From DATBLE01 sp963764565 (GTDB taxonomy: Bacteria; Actinomycetota; Thermoleophilia; Gaiellales; Gaiellaceae), in assembly GCA_963764565.1 (NCBI GenBank), contig CAVXTD010000027.1, positions 115,505-179,504 on the forward strand: a DNA stretch of 64,000 nt, read 5' to 3'. Positions 23,014 through 31,296 of this stretch are shown here, piece by piece. Each line of letters starts with the position of its first letter. Within the stretch, counting starts at the first letter, position 1. The position numbers were made by a program, and so were the translations under genes. The notes beneath the pieces are model-generated. The model did not search any database. It was not told where the DNA came from and saw only the letters and a program-made list of their open reading frames with translations.

Positions 23014-24301
23014 GTGGACCGCATCGACGGCAGAATGCACGGAACCGCTCAACCGCGATCGTTCTTGTTCACCTCGGAGTCGGTGACTGAGGGTCATCCG
23101 GACAAGATGGCTGATCAGTTGTCGGATTCGGTGTTGGATGCGGTGTTGGTTGGGGATCCGTTGGGGCGGGTTGCGTGTGAGGTGTTGGTGACGACGGGGT
23201 TGGTTGTGGTGGCGGGTGAGGTTACGACTGAGACGTATGTGGATATTCCGCGGTTGGTGCGGGGGCGGGTGCGTGAGATTGGGTATGACCGGGCGAAGTA
23301 TGGGTTTGATGCGGATACGTGTGGTGTGGTGGTGGCGTTGGATGAGCAGTCGCCGGATATTGCGCAGGGTGTGGAGTCTTCGTATGAGTTGCAGCATGAT
23401 CCGGGTGGGGATGATCCGCTTGGATCGGGTTGGTGCGGGTGATCAGGGGATGATGTTTGGGTATGCGAGTGATGAGACGGTTGGGTTGATGCCGTTGCCG
23501 ATCACGTTGGCGCATTTGATCTGTCGGCGGTTGGCGGAGGTGCGGAAGGCTGGTGTGTTGCCGTATTTGCGGCCGGATGGGAAGTCGCAGGTGACGGTTC
23601 GGTATGAGGTGGATGAGCATGGGTATCAGCGGCCGGTGGAGATTGTGCGGGTGTTGGTCTCGACGCAGCATCGGGATGGGTTGGACGCGGAGGCGTTGAT
23701 CAAGCCGGATCTGGCTGAGCATGTGTTGCATCCGATCCTGCCGGCTGGGTTGTATGACGAGTCGCGGCTGCTGGGGGATAAGGATTTCTTTTATTGCAAT
23801 CCGACTGGGAAGTTTGTGGTTGGGGGGCCGATGGGGGATACGGGGTTGACGGGGCGGAAGATCATTGTTGATACGTATGGGGGGGCGGCTCGGCATGGTG
23901 GGGGGGCGTTCTCGGGGAAGGATCCGACCAAGGTTGATCGCTCGGCGGCGTATGCGGCTCGGTATGTGGCGAAGAACGTGGTTGCGGCGGGGTTGGCTGC
24001 CCGTTGCGAGTTGCAGGTGGCGTATGCGATCGGGGTGGCGCATCCGGTCTCGCTCGAGGTCGATTGCTTCGGGACGGAGAACGTCTCGGTCGGGCGGATC
24101 GAGGAGTTGGTGCGGGAGCATTTCGATTTGCGTCCGGCGGCGATCATCCGTGACTTGGACTTGCGCCGGCCGATCTACGCGAAGACGGCGGCGTATGGGC
24201 ATTTCGGCCGTGACGACCACGACTTCAGCTGGGAGCGCACCGACAAAGCGGACACGCTGCGCGAGGCCGCCGGGCTCGCCGCCGCCCCCGTCCCTGCCTA
24301 A
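23014..24301 (+). CDS. metK: S-adenosylmethionine synthetase (frameshifted)
   Basis: MetK makes AdoMet from methionine and ATP. The protein begins near FLFTSESVTEGHPDKMADQ and continues with the loop and metal-binding segments GAGDQGMMFGYA, FVVGGPMGDTGLTGRKIIVDTYGG and GGGAFSGKDPTKVDRSAAY, all MetK hallmarks. GTG 23014 is preferred because AGGAG lies eight bases upstream; ATG 23034 is an alternative. One extra T near 23416 shifts the frame (CCGCTTGGATC for CCGCTGGATC). Between about 23070 and 24200 the coding strand is unusually rich in G and T, with TTG, GTT, GGT and GAT codons, unlike the C-ending codons of neighbours. It is convergent with the DtxR-like gene 25 bp away. Confidence 0.93.
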
Positions 24302-24326
24302 CCCCAGGGCAGGCAACCCGCCCCGG

Positions 24327-25022
24327 CTACGCCGGCGCCTGCCTCCTGACAAACAAACCCGCCGCAGCACGCTCACCAACCCCACGACGGTCGCCGCCGC
24401 CCATGGTGACCGTGAGCTGGCCGGCCGCCGTGTTGGCCTCACCGACCTCGAGCTCGGTCCCTGGGACGAGCCCCTGGTCGTAGAACCAGTGCAGCAGCTC
24501 TCCGTCGTGCTCGGCCAGCCGGACGATCGTCGCGTGCTCACCGGCCCGAAGCGCCGACAGCGGAGCGAGCTCCAGGTTCTCGCGCTGCTCGAAATCGGTG
24601 TCGACCGGCCAGCCGTGCGGGCAGCGCTCGGGGTGTCCGAGCTTCTCGGCGATCCGCTCGATCATCTCGTCGCTGAAGGTGTCGCCGAGCTCGTCGGCGT
24701 GGACGTGCGCCTCGGCGGCCGTGTAGCCCATGAAGTCGGTCAGCAGACGCTCGATGATGCGATGACGGCGCACGACGCGCTCGGCGCGCTCGCGGCCGGC
24801 GGCGGTGAGGATCGCCTCCTTGTGCTCGCCGCGCTGGATCAGACCCTCACCCTCGAGACGCTTGAGCATCTCGCCGGCCGACGCGCGTGAGACCCCGAGC
24901 ATCTCGGCGACGCGCGAGGCGAGCGTTGGCGTACCCGTGGTCGAAGGCAGGTACTCACCGATCGGAAAGGCGAGGAACCAGATCGTCTCGAGGTAGTCGT
25001 CCAGAGAGTGTCGCTGCGCCAT
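24327..25022 (-). CDS. DtxR/MntR-family metal-dependent transcriptional repressor
   Basis: This 231-residue regulator has an N-terminal winged helix (LASRVAEMLGVSRASAGEMLKRLEGEGLI), a dimerisation/metal domain (RRHRIIERLLTDF, then EAHVHADELGDTFSDEM and GHPERCPHGWPV) and a C-terminal FeoA/SH3-like domain (VPGTELEVGEAN). Aligned by eye with DtxR and MntR, the usual Cys-x2-Glu-His metal ligands read Asp-x2-Gly-Asp here, so metal specificity may differ. ATG 25022 is the start. It is divergent from a ZIP transporter, with a perfect 20-bp palindrome between them, so it most likely represses the transporter and perhaps itself when metal is plentiful. Confidence 0.85.
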   Translation of the reverse strand: MAQRHSLDDYLETIWFLAFPIGEYLPSTTGTPTLASRVAEMLGVSRASAGEMLKRLEGEGLIQRGEHKEAILTAAGRERAERVVRRHRIIERLLTDFMGYTAAEAHVHADELGDTFSDEMIERIAEKLGHPERCPHGWPVDTDFEQRENLELAPLSALRAGEHATIVRLAEHDGELLHWFYDQGLVPGTELEVGEANTAAGQLTVTMGGGDRRGVGERAAAGLFVRRQAPA

Positions 25023-25034
25023 GGCGGTCCGGAC

Positions 25035-25064
25035 TTGACCTGCGTCCAGGACGGCCACTATAGT
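25035..25064 (+). promoter_or_regulatory. Sigma-70-type promoter of the ZIP transporter gene
   Basis: TTGACC at 25035-25040 and TATAGT at 25059-25064 are separated by 18 bp, close to the housekeeping consensus. Predicted transcription would begin near 25071, at the edge of the operator. The -35 element lies just upstream of the divergent repressor's start codon. Confidence 0.65.
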
Positions 25065-25073
25065 CCGCGCCAG

Positions 25074-25093
25074 TTGTAAGGTGCACCTTACAA
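25074..25093. promoter_or_regulatory. Perfect 20-bp palindromic operator, DtxR/IdeR-like
   Basis: TTGTAAGGTGCACCTTACAA is a perfect inverted repeat with the AAGGT/ACCTT half-sites expected of DtxR/IdeR/MntR boxes. It sits about 10 bp downstream of the -10 element and 22 bp before the transporter start codon. Repressor binding would therefore block initiation or early elongation. Confidence 0.75.
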
Positions 25094-25115
25094 GCGACGG
25101 AAGGATCGCCTGACG

Positions 25116-25958
25116 ATGTCCGGAACCCAGATTCTCCTGCTCGGCGCGCTCGCCGGCTCGACGATTCTCCTCGGCCTGCCCCTGGGCCGGCTCGCGAGCC
25201 CGAGCCTGCGGCTGAAGGGTGCTCTGAGCGCGACGGCAACCGGGATCCTGATCTTCCTGCTCTACGACATTCTGAAGCACGGCTTCGAGCCGGTGAGCGC
25301 GGCCGTCGAGGGTGCGGCCCACGGCGGGAGCTGGTCCCACTTTGCGTGGTACGCGACGCTGTTCACGGGCGGCGCCGTGCTCGGGTTGATGAGCCTCGTC
25401 TTCTACGACCGGTGGATGAAGCGCCAGCGCGACCGCGCCCTCCTGGGGCCGGGCTCCGCCTCGGTTGCCGAGTTCGAGACGAGCTGGGTCGCCGGGCTCT
25501 CGCCCGCGCGCTGGCTCGCGCTGCTGATCGCGACCGGCATCGGCCTGCACAACTTCTCCGAGGGGCTGGCGATCGGCCAGGCGGGCGCGCGCAGCCAGAT
25601 CTCGCTCGCGCTCGTCCTGATCATCGGCTTCGGGCTCCACAACGCGACCGAAGGCTTCGGGATCGTCGCTCCGCTGAGCGGCGATGCCGAGCGGCCCAGC
25701 TGGCGGTTCCTCGGGATGCTCGGCCTGATCGGGGGCGGCCCGACGTTCGTCGGCACGCTGATCGGCCAGAACTGGGTGAGCGAGCCGCTCTCGATCGCCT
25801 TTCTCGCGCTCGCGGCCGGCTCGATCCTCTACGTCGTGATCGAGCTGATGGGCCTGAACCGGATGCTGGCGGGCAAGACGATCGTCGCCTCGGGGGTGAT
25901 GGTCGGCCTCCTGCTGGGGTTCGCCACCGAGCTCGTGCTCGAAGCAGCCGGCGTGTAG
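25116..25958 (+). CDS. ZIP-family divalent metal transporter
   Basis: The 280-residue integral membrane protein has about eight hydrophobic helices. It carries the two ZIP metal-binding helices GIGLHNFSEGLAIG (residues about 145-158) and GFGLHNATEGFGI (about 172-184), with Ser and Thr in place of the usual Pro in HNxPEG. A hydrophilic loop between helices 3 and 4 lacks the His cluster found in some ZIPs. ZIP proteins usually import Zn, Fe or Mn, and the divergent DtxR-like repressor with its operator fits metal-repressed uptake. Export or broader specificity cannot be excluded. Confidence 0.88.
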   Translation: MSGTQILLLGALAGSTILLGLPLGRLASPSLRLKGALSATATGILIFLLYDILKHGFEPVSAAVEGAAHGGSWSHFAWYATLFTGGAVLGLMSLVFYDRWMKRQRDRALLGPGSASVAEFETSWVAGLSPARWLALLIATGIGLHNFSEGLAIGQAGARSQISLALVLIIGFGLHNATEGFGIVAPLSGDAERPSWRFLGMLGLIGGGPTFVGTLIGQNWVSEPLSIAFLALAAGSILYVVIELMGLNRMLAGKTIVASGVMVGLLLGFATELVLEAAGV

Positions 25959-26004
25959 CCGGCGGCCGCACCGCCGCCCTGGGTGCCCCGTACCCTGGGT
26001 GGCC

Positions 26005-27999
26005 GTGCCGTTCGTCACCGTCTACCCGCTCGTCTCCGCCCGCGCCGTTGCGCGGCCGTTCACCTACGAGGCCCCGGAAGGGAGTGGGGAAGGGCGCCGT
26101 CGTCTCCGTGAGCTTCGGGCGCTCGAAGGTCCGCGGTGTGGTCGTCGCCACCGGCGACGCTCCCCCGACAGGCGTCGAGGCGTCGCCGGTCGGCCGGGTT
26201 CTGGACGAGGTGCCGCCGCCCCTCGTCGACCTCGCGCTCTGGCTTGCGGAGTACTACGGCTCGACGCCCGCCCGTGCGCTCGAGCTGATCGCGCCGCTGA
26301 AGCGCGCCCGCAGAGGGGAACCGAAGCTCGCACCGACGGGTCTGGCCGGCGAGCCCGTGCCCGACCGTCTGACGCCCGAGCAAGACGCCGCGATCGGAAG
26401 GATCGTGGCGGCGATGGACGGGGACGGCGGGCGCTTTCTCCTCCACGGCGCGACGGGCAGCGGAAAGACGGAGGTGTACCTCCAGGCGTGCGCCGCGGCG
26501 CTGGAACGCGGGCTCGGAGCGATCGTGCTCGTCCCCGAGATCGCGCTGACACCACAGGCGCTCGGCCGCTTCACGGCGCGGTTCGGCGACCGGATCGCCC
26601 TGCTCCACTCGGGGCTGACCGAGGCGGAGCGGCGCGACGAGCGCGAGCGGATCGCCTCCGGGGAGGCGCGCGTGGTCGTCGGTGCGCGCTCGGCGGTGTT
26701 TGCGCCGGTGCGCGGGCTCGGGCTGATCTGCGTCGACGAGGAGCACGACGCCTCCTACAAGCAGGAATCCGACCCGCGCTACGACGCGCGCACGGTGGCG
26801 GTCAAACGGGCCTCACTGGAGGGCGCCGTCGCGGTCTTCGGGAGCGCGACGCCGCGGCCCGAGAGCTGGGCGGCGCTGGAGCGGCTCGGGCTGGGGGGTC
26901 GGCTCGGCGGCCGGCTGCCGCCCGTCCGCGTCGTCGACCTCCGGCGGGAGCGTGGCTACCCGCTGTCGGCGCCTCTGCTCGCCGAGCTCGGCAGGATCGC
27001 CGAGCGCGGAGGCAAGGCGATCCTGCTGCTGAACCGGCGCGGTCTGGCGCCGGCGATCCACTGCCGCACGTGCGGCGTCACGCGCCGCTGCCCGAACTGC
27101 GACGTCGCGCTGGTGCTGCACTCTGCTCCCGGCAGGCCGCCGGGCAAAGCCCGGCGGCGCGCCCCAAGTCGTGGAGCAGCGAGCTCCGCTGCCACCACTG
27201 CGGCCACACGGAGCCGTCGCCCGAGCTCTGCCCCGAGTGCGGCTCCGCGGAGCTCGCCCGCCTCGGTGCGGGAACGCAGCGGCTCGAGCGCGAGCTGGCC
27301 TCGCGCGTACCGGAGCTCGAGCTGATCAGGCTCGACGCCGACACGCGCGACCCCACCGCCGCGCTGGAGCGCTTCGCCGCCACCGATCGCTCGGTTCTGC
27401 TCGGGACGCAAATGGTTGCGAAGGGACACCACTTCGAGGGCGTCGCCCTGGCCGCCGTCGTCGATGCGGACACCGGTCTTGCACTGCCCGATTTCCGCGC
27501 CGAGGAGCGGACGTTCCAGCTGCTCACCCAGCTCGCGGGACGCAGCGGGCGGGATGCGCCCGGCCGCGTCCTGATCCAGACCTTCCAGCCCGATGCGCGG
27601 CCGATCGAGCTCGCGGCGCGCCACGACGTCGAGCGGTTCCTCGCCGGCGAGCTCGAACGCCGCAAGGTACTCGGCTACCCGCCGTTCCGGCACCTGGTGC
27701 GGATCGTCGTGTCAGGACCTGACGCCAAAGGGCCGCTCCGCGCGCTCGAGGAGCTGAAGGCGGCATTGAGCGAACGGCCGGTGTCTGAGCTGGGTCTGGC
27801 TCCGGCTCCGCTTCCCGAGCTGCTCGGGCCCGCTCCCGTCTTGCGCCTGCGCGGCCGCCACCGAGCCCAGCTCGTCGCGAAGACCGACAGGCCCGGTGCG
27901 CTTGCCGCGCGGGCGGCGCGTGCGCTCGCGGCCGGCGCGCCGGCGATGCGAAAGGCCGGGCTCGCCGTCGTCGTCGACGTCGATCCGCAGAGTCTCTAA
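26005..27999 (+). CDS. priA: Primosomal helicase-like protein PriA (two frame changes)
   Basis: PriA reloads the replication machinery at stalled forks. The N-terminus VPFVTVYPLVSARAVARPFTY is followed by an extra G near 26086, then ATP-binding motif GATGSGKTEVYL, the VDEEHDASYKQ box (DEEH), GSATPRPESW, the zinc-binding Cys clusters (CRTCGVTRRCPNC and CHHCG ... CPEC), and GTQMVAKGHHFEGV. A second frame change at about 27150-27170 lies beside a perfect hairpin that adds roughly 20 residues inside the zinc region. GTG 26005 is chosen because TACCCT lies eight bases upstream; GTG 25999 is in frame. It heads the def-fmt-rsmB-rpe-rib gene run. Confidence 0.9.
   Translation: MPFVTVYPLVSARAVARPFTYEAPEGSGEGRRRLRELRALEGPRCGRRHRRRSPDRRRGVAGRPGSGRGAAAPRRPRALACGVLRLDARPCARADRAAEARPQRGTEARTDGSGRRARARPSDARARRRDRKDRGGDGRGRRALSPPRRDGQRKDGGVPPGVRRGAGTRARSDRARPRDRADTTGARPLHGAVRRPDRPAPLGADRGGAARRARADRLRGGARGRRCALGGVCAGARARADLRRRGARRLLQAGIRPALRRAHGGGQTGLTGGRRRGLRERDAAARELGGAGAARAGGSARRPAAARPRRRPPAGAWLPAVGASARRARQDRRARRQGDPAAEPARSGAGDPLPHVRRHAPLPELRRRAGAALCSRQAAGQSPAARPKSWSSELRCHHCGHTEPSPELCPECGSAELARLGAGTQRLERELASRVPELELIRLDADTRDPTAALERFAATDRSVLLGTQMVAKGHHFEGVALAAVVDADTGLALPDFRAEERTFQLLTQLAGRSGRDAPGRVLIQTFQPDARPIELAARHDVERFLAGELERRKVLGYPPFRHLVRIVVSGPDAKGPLRALEELKAALSERPVSELGLAPAPLPELLGPAPVLRLRGRHRAQLVAKTDRPGALAARAARALAAGAPAMRKAGLAVVVDVDPQSL
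27136..27158. repeat. Perfect 10-bp-arm hairpin inside priA zinc-finger region
   Basis: GCCGCCGGGC, loop AAA, GCCCGGCGGC. It lies exactly between the two Cys clusters of PriA, where homologues have a short direct connection. The coded filler (APGRPPGKARRRAP) looks like translated repeat DNA, and the frame changes immediately downstream. Confidence 0.6.
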
Positions 28000-28012
28000 A
28001 TACACTCACGCC

Positions 28013-28580
28013 GTGGCCGAGGAGCACGGGCAGATCAGGGACGAGCAGCTCGACGCCGAGCGCGAGGCTCGCAGGCAGATCGCGCTTGCGCAGATCCGCC
28101 AGTGGCCCGATCCGGTGCTGAGGTTGCGCGCCAACGACGTGGAGACCTTCGACGACGATCTGCGGCGGCTCGCGGAGCGAATGACCATGCTGATGCTGGA
28201 GGCAAACGGCGTCGGGCTCGCCGCCAACCAGGCGGGCGTCCTCCGCCGGATCTTCGTCTTTCGAATTGCGGACCGCGACGAGCCGCTGGCCGCCGTCAAT
28301 CCGCGAATCGTCGAACCGAGCGACGAGCGGGAGCTGTGACGACGAGGGCTGCCTCTCGCTTCAGCGGGTGCTCGTCCCGGTCGAGCGCAGCATCTCGCTC
28401 GTACTCGAGGCGCAGGATCTCGACGGCGAGCCGCTGCGGCTCGAGCTCGCCGGGCTTGACGCGCGGGTCGCCCAGCACGAGCTCGACCACCTCGACGGCG
28501 TGCTGATTCTCGACCGCACGACTCCGGAGGCGCGGCGCGAGGCGATGGCGGTGCTGCGCCCGCAACCTGTCCTCGGGTGA
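28013..28580 (+). CDS. def: Peptide deformylase (frameshifted)
   Basis: Deformylase removes the formyl group from new proteins. All three catalytic motifs are present: GVGLAANQ (motif 1), EGCLS (motif 2, Cys ligand) and HELDHLDG (motif 3, HExxH metal site). Motifs 2 and 3 are in a different frame from motif 1 because of a net +1 change near 28330; without it the frame stops at 28337. GTG 28013 has TACACT six bases upstream. The C-terminus overlaps the fmt start by four bases, the usual def-fmt arrangement, with fmt supplying the formyl group on initiator tRNA. Confidence 0.9.
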
Positions 28581-29355
28581 GATTCGGCTTCGCCGCGACC
28601 GCTCCGTTCGGTGTGGATGTGCTCGAACGGCTGTCGGCGAATCACGAGATCGCGTTCGTGCTCACGCAGCCGGACGCTCCGGCCGGTCGAGGCAGGGGGC
28701 TGCGTCCGAGCCCCGCAAAGCTGACGGCCCTGAAACTCGGCATCCCGGTCGTCGAGAACATGGAAGAGCCGCTCGATGCGGAGACGATCGTGCTCGTCGC
28801 CTACGGGCGGCTGATCCCGCCGGCGCTGCTCGAGCGGCATCTGTGGCTGAACGTGCACCCGTCGCTCCTCCCGCGCTGGCGGGGCGCGGCACCGGTCGAG
28901 CGGGCGATCATGGCCGGGGACGAGGAGGCAGGAGTGACGATCATCAAGCTGGTCGAGGCGCTCGACGCCGGACCGGTCGCCGCGCAGCGCGCATTCCCGG
29001 TCGAGCCCGAAGACGACGCCGGGTCGGTCTACGCGCGGGCGGCCGAGGTCGGAGCGGAGCTGCTCGAGCAGGTGCTGCCCGCACCGGAGTTCACGCCTCA
29101 GCCGAGGAAGGCGTCACCTACGCCGAGAAGCTGACCCCGGCCGATCGCGACCTCGACTGGTCGCGCCCACCCGAGGAGCTGCTCCGCCGCGTGCGCGCAC
29201 TCTCGCCGCACATCGGCGCCAGAGCGCAGCTCGAGGGGCGACCGGTAATCGTCTGGAAGGCTCGAATCGAGGACGGCCGGCTCGTCCCGGTCGAGGTTCA
29301 GCCGCCAGGCGGGCGCCGGATGGGCTACGACGAGTGGCTGCGGGGCCTGCGATAA
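28577..29355 (+). CDS. fmt: Methionyl-tRNA formyltransferase (frameshifted)
   Basis: The enzyme transfers a formyl group from 10-formyl-tetrahydrofolate to Met-tRNA. It begins at the GTG overlapping the def stop. Landmarks are VLTQPDAPAGRGRGL, LWLNVHPSLLPRWRGAAPVERAI (catalytic Asn/His region) and GVTIIKLVEALDAGPV. Loss of one base near 29110, in a short C run, moves the C-terminal tRNA-binding segment (EEGVTYAEKLTPADRDLDW) to another frame. At about 259 residues it is shorter than the roughly 310 of E. coli, mainly in the C-terminal domain. Its end overlaps rsmB by 22 bp. Confidence 0.9.
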
Positions 29356-30554
29356 GTCCGGCACGGCGGGCGGCCTTCGAGGTCGTCCTCCGCGTGTTCG
29401 AGGAGGGTGCCTACGCCGATCGCGCCTTCGCGACCGCCGCAGCTGGGCTCGATGCCCGCGACCGCGCGCTCGCCCAGCAGATCGCGTACGGCACGGTGCA
29501 GCGTGTGCGCGCGCTCGATCACGGGATCGAGGAGCTCGGCCGCCGCCCGGTCCGCAAGCTCGACCCGCCGGTGCGCGCGGCCCTGCGTCTGGGCGGCTAC
29601 CAGCTCGCCTATCTCGACGGCGTCGCCGTCCACGCGGCGGTCAACGAGTCGGTCGAGCTCGTGCGGGCGGCGCGCCTGGAGCGCGCGGTCCCGTTCACGA
29701 ACGCGGTCATGCGGCGGCTGGCGGAGGGGTTGCGCGAACTACTCGAGGCGCTTCCCGAGGGCCCACTGAAGCACTCCTATCCCGACTGGATCCACGACCT
29801 GTGGCGCCGAGACTGGGGCGAGGACGAGGCGCTCCAGCTGATGCGGTCGCAGAACCAAGCACCGGAGACGGTCGTGCGGCTCGTCCGCGGCGAGATCGAC
29901 GGCGAGGCGACAGAGATTCCGCGTGCCTACCGCGTCGCGCGGGTCGACGAGCAGGCGCTCGCCGAGGGGCGGATCTGGCCGCAGAGCCGCGGGTCGCAGC
30001 TCGCCGGGCTGGCCGTGGGCGCCCGCGACGGCGAGCGCGTGCTCGACCTCTGCGCCGCCCCGGGCGGGAAGGCGACGCAGCTCGCGGGCGAGGTGGTCGC
30101 GGTCGAGCGGCACGAGGGCCGGGCGAGGGAGCTGGAGGAGAACGCGCGGCGCCTCGGGGCGGCGAACGTGCGAGTCGTCAATGCCGACGCGCTCGAGCTC
30201 CCGCCCGATCTGACGGGCTTCGATCGCGCGCTCGTGGACGCGCCGTGCTCCGGTCTCGGTGTGCTCGACTCGCGGCCAGACCTGCGCTGGCGCTCAAAGC
30301 CGCTACCCGAGCTCCAGCTCGCGCTCGTGCGCGCCGCCGCCGAGCGCGTGAAGCCGGGCGGAACCGTCCTCTACTCGGTCTGCACGCTGAACGCGGACGA
30401 GAACGAGGCGATCGTCGACGCGGCCGGGCTCGACGTGGACGATCTGGGAGCCGAATGGCCGCAGTTTCGCCACCCGAAGCGTCCCGAGTTCCTGCTGACG
30501 ACCCCGCACCGCCACGGCACCTCGGGGTTCTTCATCGCCCGGCTGCGCGTGTGA
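29334..30554 (+). CDS. rsmB: 16S rRNA m5C967 methyltransferase RsmB (Sun)
   Basis: The protein is intact at 406 residues. The N-terminal NusB-like helical domain (about 1-140) precedes a Rossmann methyltransferase domain with LDLCAAPGGKATQLA, DAPCSGLGVLDSRPDLRWR and SVCTLNADENE. The two cysteines in PCSG and VCT are those used by RsmB-type m5C enzymes. GTG 29334 overlaps fmt and fits the N-terminal domain length. The gene stops three bases before a perfect 30-bp palindrome. Confidence 0.92.
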   Translation: MAAGPAISPARRAAFEVVLRVFEEGAYADRAFATAAAGLDARDRALAQQIAYGTVQRVRALDHGIEELGRRPVRKLDPPVRAALRLGGYQLAYLDGVAVHAAVNESVELVRAARLERAVPFTNAVMRRLAEGLRELLEALPEGPLKHSYPDWIHDLWRRDWGEDEALQLMRSQNQAPETVVRLVRGEIDGEATEIPRAYRVARVDEQALAEGRIWPQSRGSQLAGLAVGARDGERVLDLCAAPGGKATQLAGEVVAVERHEGRARELEENARRLGAANVRVVNADALELPPDLTGFDRALVDAPCSGLGVLDSRPDLRWRSKPLPELQLALVRAAAERVKPGGTVLYSVCTLNADENEAIVDAAGLDVDDLGAEWPQFRHPKRPEFLLTTPHRHGTSGFFIARLRV

Positions 30555-30556
30555 AC

Positions 30557-30586
30557 CAGTGTCTGACACCGCGGTGTCAGACACTG
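30557..30586. repeat. Perfect 30-bp palindrome with GTCTGAC core
   Basis: Two perfect 15-bp arms meet without a loop; the half-site contains GTGTCTGACACC. It lies directly after the rsmB stop and 32 bp before rpe. The same GTCTGAC core recurs upstream of rsmD, so this is probably a REP-like element that could also serve as an mRNA hairpin. The absence of a U-tract argues against a standard intrinsic terminator. Confidence 0.7.
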
Positions 30587-30618
30587 CCCCGACTTGCATC
30601 GCACCCTAAGATCACCCG

Positions 30619-31296
30619 ATGAGCTGGGATCGGTGGATTCGCACGGTCGAGGTGGAGCCGTCGCTGTACGCGGCGGACTTCGCCCGTCTCGGCGATCAGA
30701 TCGAGACTCTGCTCCGCACCGGCGCGCGCGTCTTCCACTTCGACATCGGCGACGGTCATTTCGTCGAGCCGGTCACGATCGGGCCGGTCGTGCTCGACTC
30801 GATCTCGCCGCTCATCCACAGGGAGGGCGGCGCGCTCGACTGCCACCTGATGGTGGACGAGCCGGAGCACCACTTCGGTGCCCTCCAGAGCGCCGGTGCC
30901 GACAGCGTCACCTTTCACTTCGAGGCGGTGGAAGATCCGCCCGCGCTGGCGGCGAAGGCGCGCGAGCGCGGTTTCCAGGTCGGTCTCGCGTTCAAGCCCG
31001 AGACGAGCGTCGAGGAGGTCGTCCAGGTTGCGGACAGCTTCGACCTCGTTCTCTGCATGAGCATCCACCCCGGCTACTCCGGGCAGGAGTTCATGCCCGA
31101 TGCGCTCGGCCGGATCCGCAAGCTTCGTGCGCTCCTCCCGGAGCAGGTGCACGTCCAGGTCGACGGCGGGATCACGAACGACAACATCCGCAGCGTGTAC
31201 GACGCGGGCGCCGACCTGATCGTCTGCGGGACGGCGATCTTCGGGATGGAGGACCTGCCGCGCGCGTACCGGCGGCTCGTCCAGCTCTTGGCATGA
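30619..31296 (+). CDS. rpe: Ribulose-phosphate 3-epimerase
   Basis: Rpe interconverts ribulose 5-phosphate and xylulose 5-phosphate, and the former feeds the neighbouring riboflavin genes. The 225-residue TIM-barrel shows VEPSLYAADF, VFHFDIGDGHFVEP (metal-binding Asp/His), LDCHLMVD, MSIHPGYSGQEFM and QVDGGI. TAAGAT lies six bases before the ATG, suggesting its own leaderless promoter after the palindrome. The stop overlaps the ribD start (ATGA). Confidence 0.93.
   Translation: MSWDRWIRTVEVEPSLYAADFARLGDQIETLLRTGARVFHFDIGDGHFVEPVTIGPVVLDSISPLIHREGGALDCHLMVDEPEHHFGALQSAGADSVTFHFEAVEDPPALAAKARERGFQVGLAFKPETSVEEVVQVADSFDLVLCMSIHPGYSGQEFMPDALGRIRKLRALLPEQVHVQVDGGITNDNIRSVYDAGADLIVCGTAIFGMEDLPRAYRRLVQLLA

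Noticed and set aside
23222..24541. 439-residue minus-strand open frame opposite metK
   Set aside because: It arises from the G+T-rich codons of metK and shows a His/Pro/Arg/Thr-rich composition without motifs.
28330..28345. TGA in def as selenocysteine or programmed frameshift
   Set aside because: A simple +1 insertion restores the EGCLS motif, no SECIS-like hairpin is evident, and neighbouring genes show the same type of lesion.
30587..31292. FMN riboswitch before the riboflavin genes
   Set aside because: I found none of the conserved FMN-aptamer boxes between rsmB and ribD; the gene overlaps leave little room for one.
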